Shown here: one piece after another, positions 26,442 through 36,091 of the stretch
How the letters are laid out: each line of letters begins with the position of its first letter
Position numbering within the stretch: position 1 is the stretch's first letter
Source of the DNA: TMED14 sp002378565
Lineage (GTDB): Bacteria > Bacteroidota > Bacteroidia > Flavobacteriales > Schleiferiaceae
Length of the DNA: 64,000 nt
Direction of reading: 5' to 3'
NCBI GenBank assembly: GCA_943846715.1
Contig: OX044356.1
Location: forward strand, 310,001 to 374,000
Program-made: the position numbers and the translations under genes
The notes under the pieces: model-generated
What the model was told of the DNA's origin: nothing
What the model saw: the letters and a program-made list of their open reading frames with translations, nothing else
The model's database searches: none

Positions 26442-27626
26442 TTGGTTCTCAACCAAATGCTTGACCTTTGTATTGGCGCCTGCATGCTGATCAATGAACC
26501 CCTTGATTTGCTTAGCTAGAGAGGTTTTTTGTAGACAATCGTCGATCCATTGCTTGAGTTCGTCACTGTTTGAAACAGTGTTAGCATGACCTGATTGAAT
26601 GGCCTTGTCAGCCTCCCAATGCCCGTCGGTTTCAGGCCCAAAGCAGGTGGGTAAACCGTGTACCATGGCCTCCAATACATTGTGCAATCCTTGCTTGAAC
26701 CCACCGCCAATCATGGCCATGTTTGCGTGCCCATAGAAGGTGAAAAGTTCCCCCATGGTGTCAACCAATAGGAGTTTTGAATCCTGTTTTTCTTGTAGGC
26801 TTGAAGTAGACCAGCTAGACCACATCAAGGCCGTTGTTGGTAGAGCTTGGTTGATGGATGATGCCCGACTCACATCATGTGGTGCAAGAATGAAGGCGAT
26901 TTGAGGGAAACGATGAATCAAGGGCAAGATCAGTGCCTCGTCTTCCGGCCAAGAGCTGCCAAGAATCAACACCTTTCTGCCTTGGATGAAGTCTTCTATA
27001 CCTTCAATGGGTTGCCATGTACGAAGCCGCTCTTTCACACTGTCAAAGCGACCATCGCCAGTCAATACGGACTCAGGTAGGCCTGCATGGTTCCATGCGG
27101 CTTGGCCACTGGGCTGTTGCTGACTGCAAAAAGACAAGCCTTGCAAGGCATGGCGATTGATGACGTTCATTGGGTGAAGCCACCAGTGACCTTTTGGGCT
27201 GTGCGCAAAGGCTAAGCCGTAGGGAATCTGTCTTTTCACAAGCAAGCCGCAAAGGACAGGCCACAGGTCATATTTCACGAAGAGCATGGCTTGGGGTTGC
27301 AGCTGATCCAAGAATGGATTGAGTTCACTTGACCGATCGACTGGCAGGTAACAAACGGGGCAGGGGCAGTCTGCTTGAATGCCTTGGCCGCTGGGTGAAA
27401 ACAAGGAAACAACGATCCGCTTTCCCTCTACATGCCATTGCTTGATCAAAGGTGCAATCATCCAATACTCGCCAAGGGAGGCAACATGGATAAGTAAGTC
27501 AGTGGGTCCTTCAGGTAGTTTTTGCTCTCTGGCGTTCAGCCAAGATTGGGCCTTGATGTGTCCGAAAAAGGCTGAAACCTGAACAATCAGGAGGTAGCAA
27601 AGTCCAGGCAGTCGACGAAGGATCAT
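26433..27626 (-). CDS. waaA: 3-deoxy-D-manno-octulosonic acid (Kdo) transferase
   Basis: Transfers Kdo from CMP-Kdo to lipid A precursor at the inner membrane. The 397-residue glycosyltransferase (GT30) has an N-terminal membrane segment (GLCYLLIVQVSAFFG), HVASLGEYWMIAPLI with the catalytic Glu, FVKYDLWPVL, and the GGGFKQGLHNVLEAMVHGLP substrate loop. The start at 27626 overlaps the upstream outer-membrane gene by 4 bases (ATGA); the frame open to 27695 is a Cys/Arg-rich extension inside that gene. kdsB, which makes CMP-Kdo, lies in the same window at 36088. Confidence 0.94.
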   Translation of the reverse strand: MILRRLPGLCYLLIVQVSAFFGHIKAQSWLNAREQKLPEGPTDLLIHVASLGEYWMIAPLIKQWHVEGKRIVVSLFSPSGQGIQADCPCPVCYLPVDRSSELNPFLDQLQPQAMLFVKYDLWPVLCGLLVKRQIPYGLAFAHSPKGHWWLHPMNVINRHALQGLSFCSQQQPSGQAAWNHAGLPESVLTGDGRFDSVKERLRTWQPIEGIEDFIQGRKVLILGSSWPEDEALILPLIHRFPQIAFILAPHDVSRASSINQALPTTALMWSSWSTSSLQEKQDSKLLLVDTMGELFTFYGHANMAMIGGGFKQGLHNVLEAMVHGLPTCFGPETDGHWEADKAIQSGHANTVSNSDELKQWIDDCLQKTSLAKQIKGFIDQHAGANTKVKHLVENQLF

Positions 27627-28375
27627 TGGTAGTATTTGATGCGGTCTTCTACCTTGAGTAGGGGCAAGATCCACGCAGCGCGCAGGCCGATCCATTGATC
27701 AAATTTGATGTCGATGTCAGGCTGACGGCTGAAATGGTTGTAGCCACGAATGGACTGAGTTTGAGCAAAGCCTGCATCAAGGCCAATTTGAAAATTGATG
27801 CGACCAGCCGGGTCTAGGTATCGGTAGCTGAGGATGGGGCTGAGGCTGATGCCGTGATGCAGCTGGTCCAAGCCTTCAGTGTAGGGCGACTCCAACAAGG
27901 GAACGCCGCCTGAGCTGAAGATGCCAACCTTGTGCCGCAGGTAACCAACAGAAAAGCCTACAAGCCATTCGCCGTAGGGCACCTTGAAAACATGCATCAA
28001 GCGGGTGCCGATGATGCTGCCACGAAGTTCAGCTTGTAAACTGCCATAGCTGCCATCATTGGCAAGTATTTCTCCTTCTGAGGTCATCAGGTGTTCAATC
28101 AGAGCAGGCCCTTGTTTGAGTTTGCCTGCATGCAGAAAGTCAGCTTGTAACCCAAGGATCCATCCATTGGCCCATTGGTGATCCAAGGCAGTAGACATGG
28201 AAAGGCTAGATTTAAAAGACTTTCCCCAATCCCCCAAAGGGAGGAAGCTTCCAGCACCCACATGAATTAATTGACCCTTAGCTTGTGGGTTCTGGGCCAC
28301 GCCAGAGAGGCTGAAAAAAACCAAGGCAAAAGCAAAAATGAATGGGAGGCTGCGCATGCTGCGAAGGTAACCCAT
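27623..28375 (-). CDS. Predicted outer-membrane beta-barrel protein
   Basis: Function unknown; about 250 residues. The signal peptide MRSLPFIFAFALVFFSLSG ends at VAQ; possible starts are 28387, 28375 and 28357. The mature part has the alternating strand pattern of a porin-family barrel (HVGAGSFLPLGDWG, WLVGFSVGYLRHKVG, QWIGLRAAWILPLLK). Translationally coupled to waaA (ATGA), so it may belong to the envelope polysaccharide functions of this block, but no family was recognised. Confidence 0.72.
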   Translation of the reverse strand: MGYLRSMRSLPFIFAFALVFFSLSGVAQNPQAKGQLIHVGAGSFLPLGDWGKSFKSSLSMSTALDHQWANGWILGLQADFLHAGKLKQGPALIEHLMTSEGEILANDGSYGSLQAELRGSIIGTRLMHVFKVPYGEWLVGFSVGYLRHKVGIFSSGGVPLLESPYTEGLDQLHHGISLSPILSYRYLDPAGRINFQIGLDAGFAQTQSIRGYNHFSRQPDIDIKFDQWIGLRAAWILPLLKVEDRIKYYQ

Positions 28376-28442
28376 GAAATACTTCATGTCATTGATTTGA
28401 TTCTTCCTCAGTTTTTGCTGCATTTCTCAGCTATTTCTGTGG

Positions 28443-28450
28443 TATTTTTG
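28443..28450 (+). promoter_or_regulatory. Candidate -7 box for the nucleotide-sugar operon
   Basis: TATTTTTG fully matches TAnnTTTG and ends 17 bases before the DegT-family ATG at 28468. It is the only clear promoter candidate for the seven overlapping genes up to 36786. Confidence 0.45.
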
Positions 28451-28467
28451 ACATCTTAACGCATTGT

Positions 28468-29601
28468 ATGGCATTCAACCCTCCTATCCCCATGGTGGAC
28501 CTCAAGACCCAGCATGGACGCATCCGCAGCGAATTGGACAAGGCCCTATTAGCTTCAGCCCATGCAGGCCGATTCATCAATGGGCCAGAGGTTGCTGTCT
28601 TTGCTGCAGAACTTGCTGATTATTTGCAGGTGGAACATGTCATCCCTTGTGCCAATGGCACCGATGCCTTGCAGATTGCTTTGATGGCTTTAGGGCTGAA
28701 GCCCGGCGATGAAGTGATCACTGCCAGTTTCACCTATGTTGCTACGGCAGAGGTTATTGCCCTGTTGCAGCTGAAGCCTGTACTGGTGGATGTGCACCCA
28801 GACCATTTCACCTTGGATGTTGATCAGGTGGCAGCAGCCATCACCTCACGCAGCAAGGCCATCATTCCTGTACACCTATACGGCCAGGGTGCTGACATGG
28901 AACCTTTGATGGCATTGGCTGACAAGCATGGGTTATTTGTAGTTGAGGATAATGCGCAAGCTTTAGGCGCTGATTACCAGTTCAGCTCAGGTATTCAAGC
29001 CAAACTTGGCACGGTTGGTCACATTGGATGCACCTCCTTTTTCCCCAGTAAAAACCTTGGATGCATGGGTGATGGTGGCGCTTTGTTCACCAGAGATCAG
29101 GCATTGGCAGATCGCATTGCCATGATTGCCAACCACGGTCAATCGGTGAAATACCAACACGATGTGGTTGGCTGCAACAGCCGATTAGACAGCATCCAAG
29201 CAGCCGTTTTACAAGTGAAGCTCAAGCATCTCCCAGCCTGGACCCTTGCCAGACAGCAGGTAGCTGACCGCTACGATGTGGGCCTTACAGGCCTAGATCA
29301 GGTTGCTGTCCCTGCCCGAATTACTCAGGGCAGCCATGTCTTTCACCAATACACCATCAAGGTGCTTGACGGTCAGCGCAATGCATTGAAGCAATGCTTG
29401 GCAGATGCTGGCATCCCGAGCATGATCTATTACCCCATTCCCTTGCATAAGCAAAAGGCTTATGCAAGCGTTGACTATGGAGCGGGCTTCCCCATTTCAG
29501 AGCAATTGAGCGAGGTGGTCTTGTCCTTGCCAATGCACCCTGAATTGGACGAGTCAACCCAACACATCATCACCCAAACCATTCAAAACTTCTTTTCATG
29601 A
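28468..29601 (+). CDS. DegT/DnrJ/EryC1/StrS sugar aminotransferase
   Basis: PLP-dependent enzyme that aminates keto sugars attached to nucleotides, 377 residues. Landmarks: IPMVDLKTQHGRI at the start, CANGTDALQIALMALGLKPG, ASFTYVATAEVI, VEDNAQALGA and the PLP lysine in FFPSKNLGCMGDGG. It resembles the WbpE/WlbC subgroup acting on UDP-3-keto-hexuronates, which fits the adjacent UDP-glucose dehydrogenase, but the substrate is inferred. It overlaps ugd by 4 bases. Confidence 0.9.
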   Translation: MAFNPPIPMVDLKTQHGRIRSELDKALLASAHAGRFINGPEVAVFAAELADYLQVEHVIPCANGTDALQIALMALGLKPGDEVITASFTYVATAEVIALLQLKPVLVDVHPDHFTLDVDQVAAAITSRSKAIIPVHLYGQGADMEPLMALADKHGLFVVEDNAQALGADYQFSSGIQAKLGTVGHIGCTSFFPSKNLGCMGDGGALFTRDQALADRIAMIANHGQSVKYQHDVVGCNSRLDSIQAAVLQVKLKHLPAWTLARQQVADRYDVGLTGLDQVAVPARITQGSHVFHQYTIKVLDGQRNALKQCLADAGIPSMIYYPIPLHKQKAYASVDYGAGFPISEQLSEVVLSLPMHPELDESTQHIITQTIQNFFS

Positions 29602-30914
29602 AAATCACTGTTGTAGGTACTGGGTATGTCGGCTTGGTTTCCGGTGCATGCCTTGCAGATGTTGGCATGGATGTCACCTGTGTGGACATCGATCAGCAAA
29701 AAATTACCAACCTCAAGAAAGGCATTTTGCCCATATATGAACCGGGATTGGATCACATCGTGTCTCGCAATGTGGCCGCAGGTCGCTTAAATTTCACCAG
29801 CACCTTGTCTGATGCCATTGTTGGATCAGAAACCGTATTCATTGCGGTGGGAACACCCCCAGGTGAGGATGGGTCTGCTGATTTACAGTACGTCTTGAAG
29901 GTGGCGCAGTCCATTGGTGAGCACATGCAGGACTACCTGGTGGTTGTGACCAAAAGCACAGTGCCTGTTGGCACAGCGAGCAAGGTGCAATCAACGTTGC
30001 AGTCTGCCTTGACCAATCGAGGTTTAACTACGGACTTTGATGTGGCCTCCAACCCAGAGTTTCTCAAGGAGGGGGCTGCCATTGATGATTTCATGCGACC
30101 TGACCGAATTGTATGCGGCGTGGACAATGAACGGGCTGAGGGCGTCTTGTCTCGCCTGTACAAGCCATTTACCTTGAATGGCCACCCGGTGCTATTCATG
30201 GATATTCCATCTGCAGAGATGACCAAATACGCTGCCAATGCCATGTTGGCAACAAAAATCAGCTTCATGAATGACATTGCCTTGCTGTGTGAGGTCATGG
30301 GCGCAGATGTCAATCAAGTCCGAAAGGGCATTGGCAGTGATCCGCGAATTGGGCATAAATTCATTTACCCAGGCATTGGCTATGGCGGTTCATGCTTCCC
30401 TAAGGACGTGAAGGCCTTGGTGCGCGCAGGCGAGGAAAATGGCCATGCCCTGCGCATCCTGCAGGCTGTCGAGGACGTCAATGACGACCAAAAACAGGTG
30501 ATGGTTAAAAAAGTGATGGCACAGTTTGGTCAGGATTTGACCGGCAAGCATTTTGCTATGTGGGGCTTGAGCTTCAAGCCAGAAACCGATGACATGCGTG
30601 AAGCGCCATCGGTGGTGATTGCCAATGCCTTGCTTGAAGCTGGTGCCACAGTAGCGGCCTATGACCCGGTTGCAACAGAAGAGGCTAAGCATCAGTTGGG
30701 CGACCGCATCACTTATGCAAATGACGCCTATGCGGCACTGGAAGGGGCTGACGCCCTACTGTTGGTGACCGAATGGCGAGAGTTCCGCATGCCAAACTGG
30801 GACCGTGTCAAGGAGGCCCTGCAGACGCCAGTTGTCATTGATGGCAGGAATATTTTTGATGCCAAGGTGCTTCGCGACCAGGGCTTTGTTTACCAAGGAA
30901 TAGGCATCCTATGA
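29598..30914 (+). CDS. ugd: UDP-glucose 6-dehydrogenase
   Basis: Oxidises UDP-glucose to UDP-glucuronate with two NAD. The 438-residue protein has the NAD motif VVGTGYVGLVSG, the substrate loop EFLKEGAAIDDF and the catalytic Cys in YGGSCFPKDVKAL. Length is normal. The next gene decarboxylates the product. Overlaps both neighbours by 4 bases. Confidence 0.96.
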   Translation: MKITVVGTGYVGLVSGACLADVGMDVTCVDIDQQKITNLKKGILPIYEPGLDHIVSRNVAAGRLNFTSTLSDAIVGSETVFIAVGTPPGEDGSADLQYVLKVAQSIGEHMQDYLVVVTKSTVPVGTASKVQSTLQSALTNRGLTTDFDVASNPEFLKEGAAIDDFMRPDRIVCGVDNERAEGVLSRLYKPFTLNGHPVLFMDIPSAEMTKYAANAMLATKISFMNDIALLCEVMGADVNQVRKGIGSDPRIGHKFIYPGIGYGGSCFPKDVKALVRAGEENGHALRILQAVEDVNDDQKQVMVKKVMAQFGQDLTGKHFAMWGLSFKPETDDMREAPSVVIANALLEAGATVAAYDPVATEEAKHQLGDRITYANDAYAALEGADALLLVTEWREFRMPNWDRVKEALQTPVVIDGRNIFDAKVLRDQGFVYQGIGIL

Positions 30915-31906
30915 GCAAGACCAAACCACGCACCCTGATTACTGGAGCCGCAGGTTTCTTGGGGTCCCACCTTTGTGACCGTTTCATTGCAGAGGGTCAT
31001 GAAGTGATTGCCATGGACAACCTCATCACAGGGGATATGCGCAACATTGACCATTTGATGGACTCGCCAGCGTTCACCTTTGTCAATCATGACATCAGTC
31101 AGCGCATTGCCATTGATGGACCCTTGGATTACATCCTGCACTTTGCCTCACCAGCTAGCCCCATTGATTACTTGAAGATTCCCATTCAAACCATGAAGGT
31201 TGGCTCTTTAGGCACACACAATTGCCTAGGCCTTGCCTTGGCTAAGGGTGCAAGAATCTTGGTTGCTTCAACCTCTGAGGTCTATGGCGACCCCGAAGTC
31301 CACCCGCAGACAGAATCCTACTGGGGCAATGTCAACCCCGTCGGTCCACGCGGCGTCTACGACGAAGCCAAGCGATTCCAGGAGGCATTGACCATGGCTT
31401 ACCATCGTTACCATGACGTTGAGACGCGCATCATTCGCATATTCAACACCTACGGACCTCGCATGCGACTCAATGATGGCCGGGTTCTGCCTGCTTTCAT
31501 TGGTCAAGCCTTGCGAGGGGAGGACCTCACCATTTTTGGGGACGGCAGTCAGACGCGTTCGTTTTGTTACGTGGATGATTTGGTGGAAGGCATCCTCCGC
31601 CTCTTGATGAGTGATTGCTCAGACCCCGTGAACATTGGTAACCCAGATGAAATTAGCATCAAGGATTTTGCAGAGGAAATCATTGCCCTCACGGGTACCA
31701 ATCAGCAGGTTATTTACCAAGATCTCCCTGTGGATGACCCAACCCAGCGCCAGCCAGATATCTCAAAGGCAAGGGCATTGCTTGACTGGGAGCCAAAGGT
31801 TAATCGCCACGATGGATTGGCTATAACCTATGCGGCATTCAAAGCCCTACCAGAGGAGATTCTCTACAAGCAGGAGCACAGAGATTTTAAAGCATACATC
31901 AAATAA
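30911..31906 (+). CDS. uxs: UDP-glucuronate decarboxylase (UDP-xylose synthase)
   Basis: Short-chain dehydrogenase-fold enzyme giving UDP-xylose from UDP-glucuronate, the product of ugd just upstream. The 331-residue protein has TGAAGFLGSHLCDRF, DNLITGDMRNI, FASPASPIDY, STSEVYGDPEVHPQ and the active-site YDEAKRFQEAL with RIFNTYGPRM. These are the UXS subgroup signatures rather than generic epimerase. Overlaps: 4 bases with ugd, 1 base with galE. Confidence 0.94.
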   Translation: MSKTKPRTLITGAAGFLGSHLCDRFIAEGHEVIAMDNLITGDMRNIDHLMDSPAFTFVNHDISQRIAIDGPLDYILHFASPASPIDYLKIPIQTMKVGSLGTHNCLGLALAKGARILVASTSEVYGDPEVHPQTESYWGNVNPVGPRGVYDEAKRFQEALTMAYHRYHDVETRIIRIFNTYGPRMRLNDGRVLPAFIGQALRGEDLTIFGDGSQTRSFCYVDDLVEGILRLLMSDCSDPVNIGNPDEISIKDFAEEIIALTGTNQQVIYQDLPVDDPTQRQPDISKARALLDWEPKVNRHDGLAITYAAFKALPEEILYKQEHRDFKAYIK

Positions 31907-32916
31907 TGAGTCGCATTCTCGTTACAGGAGGCCTAGGGTACATTGGCTCACATACAACGGTTGAGTTGATGGCAAAAGGCCATGAAGTCATCGTGGTAGA
32001 CAACCTTTCCAACACAAGGGAAAGCGTGCTCGACGGCATCACAGCCATCGCAGGTAAGCGGCCTTCATGGGTCAATCTTGACCTGGCAGATGCTGCGGCA
32101 ACTCAAGCTTTTTTTGCTGGCAATGCTTTTGACGCAATCATCCATTTTGCCGCCTTCAAGGCCGTGGGTGAGTCCGTAGAAAAGCCAATGATGTACTACC
32201 GAAACAATGTGAATGCCTTGATGCATGTCTTGGATTATGTGACATCAAATCCTTCATGTGCTTGCATTTTTAGCTCATCCTGCACGGTATACGGTCAAGC
32301 AGATCACTTGCCGATTTCGGAAGCTGCGCCCATGAAGCAGGCAGAGTCTCCCTATGGCATGACCAAACAGATAGGTGAGTCCATGCTGACAGATGCGGCA
32401 AAGGCATATGGGCTGAAAGTGACAGCTTTGCGCTACTTTAACCCCATTGGCGCACACCCCAGTGCCTTGATTGGCGAATTGCCCCTAGGTCCTCCACAGA
32501 ATTTGGTGCCTTTCATCACCCAGAGTGCTGCGGGTCTGCGAGGTCCACTGCAGGTCTACGGCAAGGACTACCCAACAGCTGATGGGACTGCCGTCAGGGA
32601 TTACATTCATGTGGTTGACCTGGCATTGGCTCACATCGCTGCCATGGATCATTTGATGCGCCAGGAAGGCGGTGACATGCATGTGTTCAACCTGGGAACA
32701 GGTAAGGGGTCTTCCGTTTTGTCAGTCATTCAGGCCTTTGAAGATGCCACGGGCACAGCCTTGTCATGGGCCTTTGCGCCACGCCGGGCAGGCGATGTAG
32801 TTGCAGCGTATGCTGACACAGAAAGGGCCGCATCCGTTCTTGGGTGGAGGGCTCAACGCAGCTTGGCAGATAGCATGAAGGATGCTTGGCGTTGGCAAGA
32901 AGGATTGCCCTCTTGA
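31906..32916 (+). CDS. galE: UDP-glucose 4-epimerase
   Basis: Interconverts UDP-glucose and UDP-galactose. The 336-residue protein has the GGLGYIGSHTTVELM NAD motif, DNLSNTRESVLDGI, SSSCTVYGQ, the catalytic pair Tyr-Lys in SPYGMTKQIGESML, and RYFNPIGAHPSALIGE. Starts on the last base of the uxs stop (TAATG). Confidence 0.95.
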   Translation: MSRILVTGGLGYIGSHTTVELMAKGHEVIVVDNLSNTRESVLDGITAIAGKRPSWVNLDLADAAATQAFFAGNAFDAIIHFAAFKAVGESVEKPMMYYRNNVNALMHVLDYVTSNPSCACIFSSSCTVYGQADHLPISEAAPMKQAESPYGMTKQIGESMLTDAAKAYGLKVTALRYFNPIGAHPSALIGELPLGPPQNLVPFITQSAAGLRGPLQVYGKDYPTADGTAVRDYIHVVDLALAHIAAMDHLMRQEGGDMHVFNLGTGKGSSVLSVIQAFEDATGTALSWAFAPRRAGDVVAAYADTERAASVLGWRAQRSLADSMKDAWRWQEGLPS

Positions 32917-32933
32917 ATTCCTAACTTGCCATC

Positions 32934-35042
32934 ATGAAGAAGCATCACGTCCTTGGTTTATTGGTTTGTTTGATGAGCATGCAGGTTTGGGCTCAGCCCA
33001 TTCAAATGCTACTGCCTAAGGTGAGCGAGTTCAGAATGGATACTGCCCCTGCAGGGTTTGACTTGCGCATCCTGCACCTGGAGTCAGGCGATGCCTTTTC
33101 CAAGTCAGGCTTTCTTAATGCAACCAAAGTGAAGCACGCCAAACAATTTGGCGTGGCAACAAGGCAAACGTCAGGTATGCGACAGAAAATCACTGCGCAG
33201 GACCCCTTGGTTCATGATGACTTTGGTATGAAGCGAGTCTTTGCCGTCAATGGCATGCAGGTGCCCTTGCCAGGAGGAACCCCGAATGACAACACGATTG
33301 CCATCAGCAATGACAGCATCCTGCTAGCTGGGGTGAATTCCTTCATATGGGGCTGGGACCTCAAGCAGGACACCTTCCTTTTTGCGCAGCAATTCATTTC
33401 CTTGATTCAAGCCTCTGGCCTGCCAACCAATAGTTATGCAAGCGACCCGCGCCTTCATTACGATCCAGTGGAGGATCGATTTGTGCTTCTGTTTTTTGTA
33501 GGAAACAACCCACAGACCAGTCAGGTCTTTGTTTGTTTCAGCGAAACCAATGACCCGCGGGATGGCTGGCATGGCTACAGCATTCCAGGTAACCCCTTGA
33601 ATAACAATCGTTGGAGTGACTTCCCCGCCATCACTGTGACGGAAGATAAATTGATTCTGTCCATCAATCTCATCATTCCCGGTGTAAGCTGGCAAGTAGG
33701 TTTTGATGGAAGCATCATATGGGAGATGGATAAACATGCCGGTTATGCTGGAGACAGCCTGCCTGTTGAGCTGCATCATGGGATCACCTATGGCGGTGAA
33801 TGGATCAGGAACCTGCATGCCATCACTGGATGGAATGGAAGCACGACAGTGCCAATGTTCATGTCCAACAGGAACTTCTCAGCACAAAATGATTCTGTCT
33901 TTTTTCTGCGACGCAATGACTCAGCCGTGGGTGGTACGCACAGTTATGACATCCACTTGATTCATGCCAGTGAAGCTTATGGCTTGCCGCCCAATGGGGT
34001 CCAGCCTTCCACACCGACGGGGCAGCTCAACAAGGGCATGCAAACCAATGATGCCCGATGGCTTGGAGGTATGGAAATGCCTGATGGTTCCGTTCATGTG
34101 GTAAGCACAACCAGGGAGTTCAGCAGCCAGCGATCAGCGATATACCATGGCATTCTCCACAATCCCTTGTCGCCGGACACACTCTATGGTCATGTCATTG
34201 GCGACAATATCAAATACTTTGGTTACCCCAACCTTGCCTTCATTGGCAATGAGGAATGCGATGGAGAGGTGTTGATTGGTTTCAATCACACGTCACCCGT
34301 CGATTACCCTGGATTTTCTGCCCTTTACTATGGCAACGATGGCACGTACTCCAATGTCATCAGTTTGAAATCGGGCCTTGGCAATGTGAATAAACTCGGT
34401 GGTGCAGAACGCTGGGGTGATTACTTTGGCATTCAGTCGGTCTACAATGACCCGCAACAGGCTTGGTTGGCTGGGTTTTATGGCTTAGCCAATGGCAGCA
34501 ATTCAACCTGGTTTTCCTTGCTAGAAAGTCCGGATAGCACGCGATTGGATCTGCAGGTTGACATGACTGGTGTTGGCTGTGAAGTTGAAGTTTCAGCCAT
34601 AGCCATTGGCGGTGTCCCACCCTACAACTACGCTTGGGACAGCAACCCTGGCATTGCGCTTGCGGGACCATACTGCAGTGGTGATTCTGTCAGCTTGTCG
34701 GTCACCGATGCGCGTGGTTGTCAGCAGGCATTGAGCGTGTATGTGCCCTATGCAGATGTCACAACACCATCGGTCTTCCCAAACCCCACACAGGACATGG
34801 TGTTGATGGCCTTCGATGCACCGTCAGGTGGCGAGGTTAGCATCACCCTGACCACGCTCAATGGCCAAGTGATAACCGTAGGCAAGCGTCCTGTGAAAGC
34901 TGGACGCAATGAAGCGCAACTCTGGTTAGGTCACCTGCCTGCAGGCACCTACCATGTTCGCATCCACTTTGGTGACCAGACAGGCAGCAGCCAGACCTCC
35001 CACTTGCTTTCAGAAAAATTACTTTTAATAACCTCACCTTGA
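32934..35042 (+). CDS. T9SS type A cargo protein inside the sugar operon
   Basis: Secreted protein of unknown activity, 702 residues. Signal peptide MKKHHVLGLLVCLMSMQVWA, cleaved before QP. Residues about 100-530 look like a propeller-like or lectin-like repeat region (NDNTIAISNDSILLAGVNSF, RWSDFPAITVTEDKLILSI), followed by a short Ig-like segment with CEVEVSAIAIGGVPPYNYAW. The C-terminus from VFPNPTQDMVLMAF to HLPAGTYHVRIHF is a T9SS type A sorting domain, with an extra tail ending LLLITSP. The gene starts 17 bases after galE and overlaps rfbB by one base, so it is transcribed with the nucleotide-sugar genes. Confidence 0.84.
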   Translation: MKKHHVLGLLVCLMSMQVWAQPIQMLLPKVSEFRMDTAPAGFDLRILHLESGDAFSKSGFLNATKVKHAKQFGVATRQTSGMRQKITAQDPLVHDDFGMKRVFAVNGMQVPLPGGTPNDNTIAISNDSILLAGVNSFIWGWDLKQDTFLFAQQFISLIQASGLPTNSYASDPRLHYDPVEDRFVLLFFVGNNPQTSQVFVCFSETNDPRDGWHGYSIPGNPLNNNRWSDFPAITVTEDKLILSINLIIPGVSWQVGFDGSIIWEMDKHAGYAGDSLPVELHHGITYGGEWIRNLHAITGWNGSTTVPMFMSNRNFSAQNDSVFFLRRNDSAVGGTHSYDIHLIHASEAYGLPPNGVQPSTPTGQLNKGMQTNDARWLGGMEMPDGSVHVVSTTREFSSQRSAIYHGILHNPLSPDTLYGHVIGDNIKYFGYPNLAFIGNEECDGEVLIGFNHTSPVDYPGFSALYYGNDGTYSNVISLKSGLGNVNKLGGAERWGDYFGIQSVYNDPQQAWLAGFYGLANGSNSTWFSLLESPDSTRLDLQVDMTGVGCEVEVSAIAIGGVPPYNYAWDSNPGIALAGPYCSGDSVSLSVTDARGCQQALSVYVPYADVTTPSVFPNPTQDMVLMAFDAPSGGEVSITLTTLNGQVITVGKRPVKAGRNEAQLWLGHLPAGTYHVRIHFGDQTGSSQTSHLLSEKLLLITSP

Positions 35043-36091
35043 TGCCTTGCATTTTTATCACCGGAGGAGCCGGATTCATTGGTTCCCATGTGGTTCGCCG
35101 CATGGTAAACAATCACCCGGATACCACCATCGTCAATCTGGATGCTTTGACTTACGCAGGCAATCTGGCCAACTTATTGGATGTTGAAGATGCCAGTAAT
35201 TACCGCTTTGAAAAAGTGAACATCTGTGATGTGCCAGCCTTGACAGAGTTGTTCAATCGTTACCAGCCAGACGCGGTGATGCATTTGGCAGCGGAAAGCC
35301 ATGTGGATCGCTCCATCGAAGACCCCATGGCCTTTGTCAACACCAATGTGGTTGGCACGGTAAACCTTCTCAATGCAGCAAGGGAGCTGTGGAAGGGCAA
35401 CATGGTGGGCAAGCGATTTTACCATATTTCCACGGATGAGGTCTTTGGTGCCCTAGGCAAAGAAGGTCTATTCACCGAAGCGACTGCTTACAGCCCAAAC
35501 AGCCCTTACTCTGCATCCAAGGCCAGCTCAGATCACTTTGTTCGAGCCTACAATGAAACCTATGGTTTACCTGTGGTGATTAGCAACTGCTCCAATAATT
35601 ATGGCCCCAACCATTTTCCTGAAAAGTTGATTCCTTTGATGATTCACAACATCCTTGAGGGCAAACCATTGCCAATCTATGGGGACGGGCAATACACCAG
35701 GGATTGGTTGTATGTTTTGGACCATGCAGAGGCCATTGAGCGCATTTTCTTGAAGGGCAAGCTAGGTCAGACCTACTGTGTTGGTGGATGGAATGAATGG
35801 ACAAACATCGATTTGGTGAAGGTGATTTGTCGCTTGATGGACAGCAAATTGGGCAAAGCCCCAGGCAGCTCAGAGCAGTTGATTACCTATGTGACAGATC
35901 GACCGGGCCATGACCTTCGCTATGCCATTGATGCCAGCAAAATTGACAATGATTTACAGTGGAAGCCTGCACACACCTTTGAAGAGGGTATCGCAAAAAC
36001 CATCGATTGGTACCTTGACAACAGCGCCTGGCTTGAAGGGGTTACCAGTGGAGCCTACCAGACCTATTACGACAAGCAATACGCCAAGTGA
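35042..36091 (+). CDS. rfbB: dTDP-glucose 4,6-dehydratase
   Basis: Makes dTDP-4-keto-6-deoxyglucose, precursor of rhamnose and other deoxysugars. The 349-residue protein has TGGAGFIGSHVV, NLDALTYAGNLANL, AAESHVDRSI, STDEVFGALG, and SPYSASKASSDHFVRAY with the active Tyr-Lys pair. The ATG at 35042, sharing a base with the previous stop (TGATG), was preferred to a TTG one codon earlier. rfbA, rfbC and rfbD are not in this window. Confidence 0.95.
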   Translation: MPCIFITGGAGFIGSHVVRRMVNNHPDTTIVNLDALTYAGNLANLLDVEDASNYRFEKVNICDVPALTELFNRYQPDAVMHLAAESHVDRSIEDPMAFVNTNVVGTVNLLNAARELWKGNMVGKRFYHISTDEVFGALGKEGLFTEATAYSPNSPYSASKASSDHFVRAYNETYGLPVVISNCSNNYGPNHFPEKLIPLMIHNILEGKPLPIYGDGQYTRDWLYVLDHAEAIERIFLKGKLGQTYCVGGWNEWTNIDLVKVICRLMDSKLGKAPGSSEQLITYVTDRPGHDLRYAIDASKIDNDLQWKPAHTFEEGIAKTIDWYLDNSAWLEGVTSGAYQTYYDKQYAK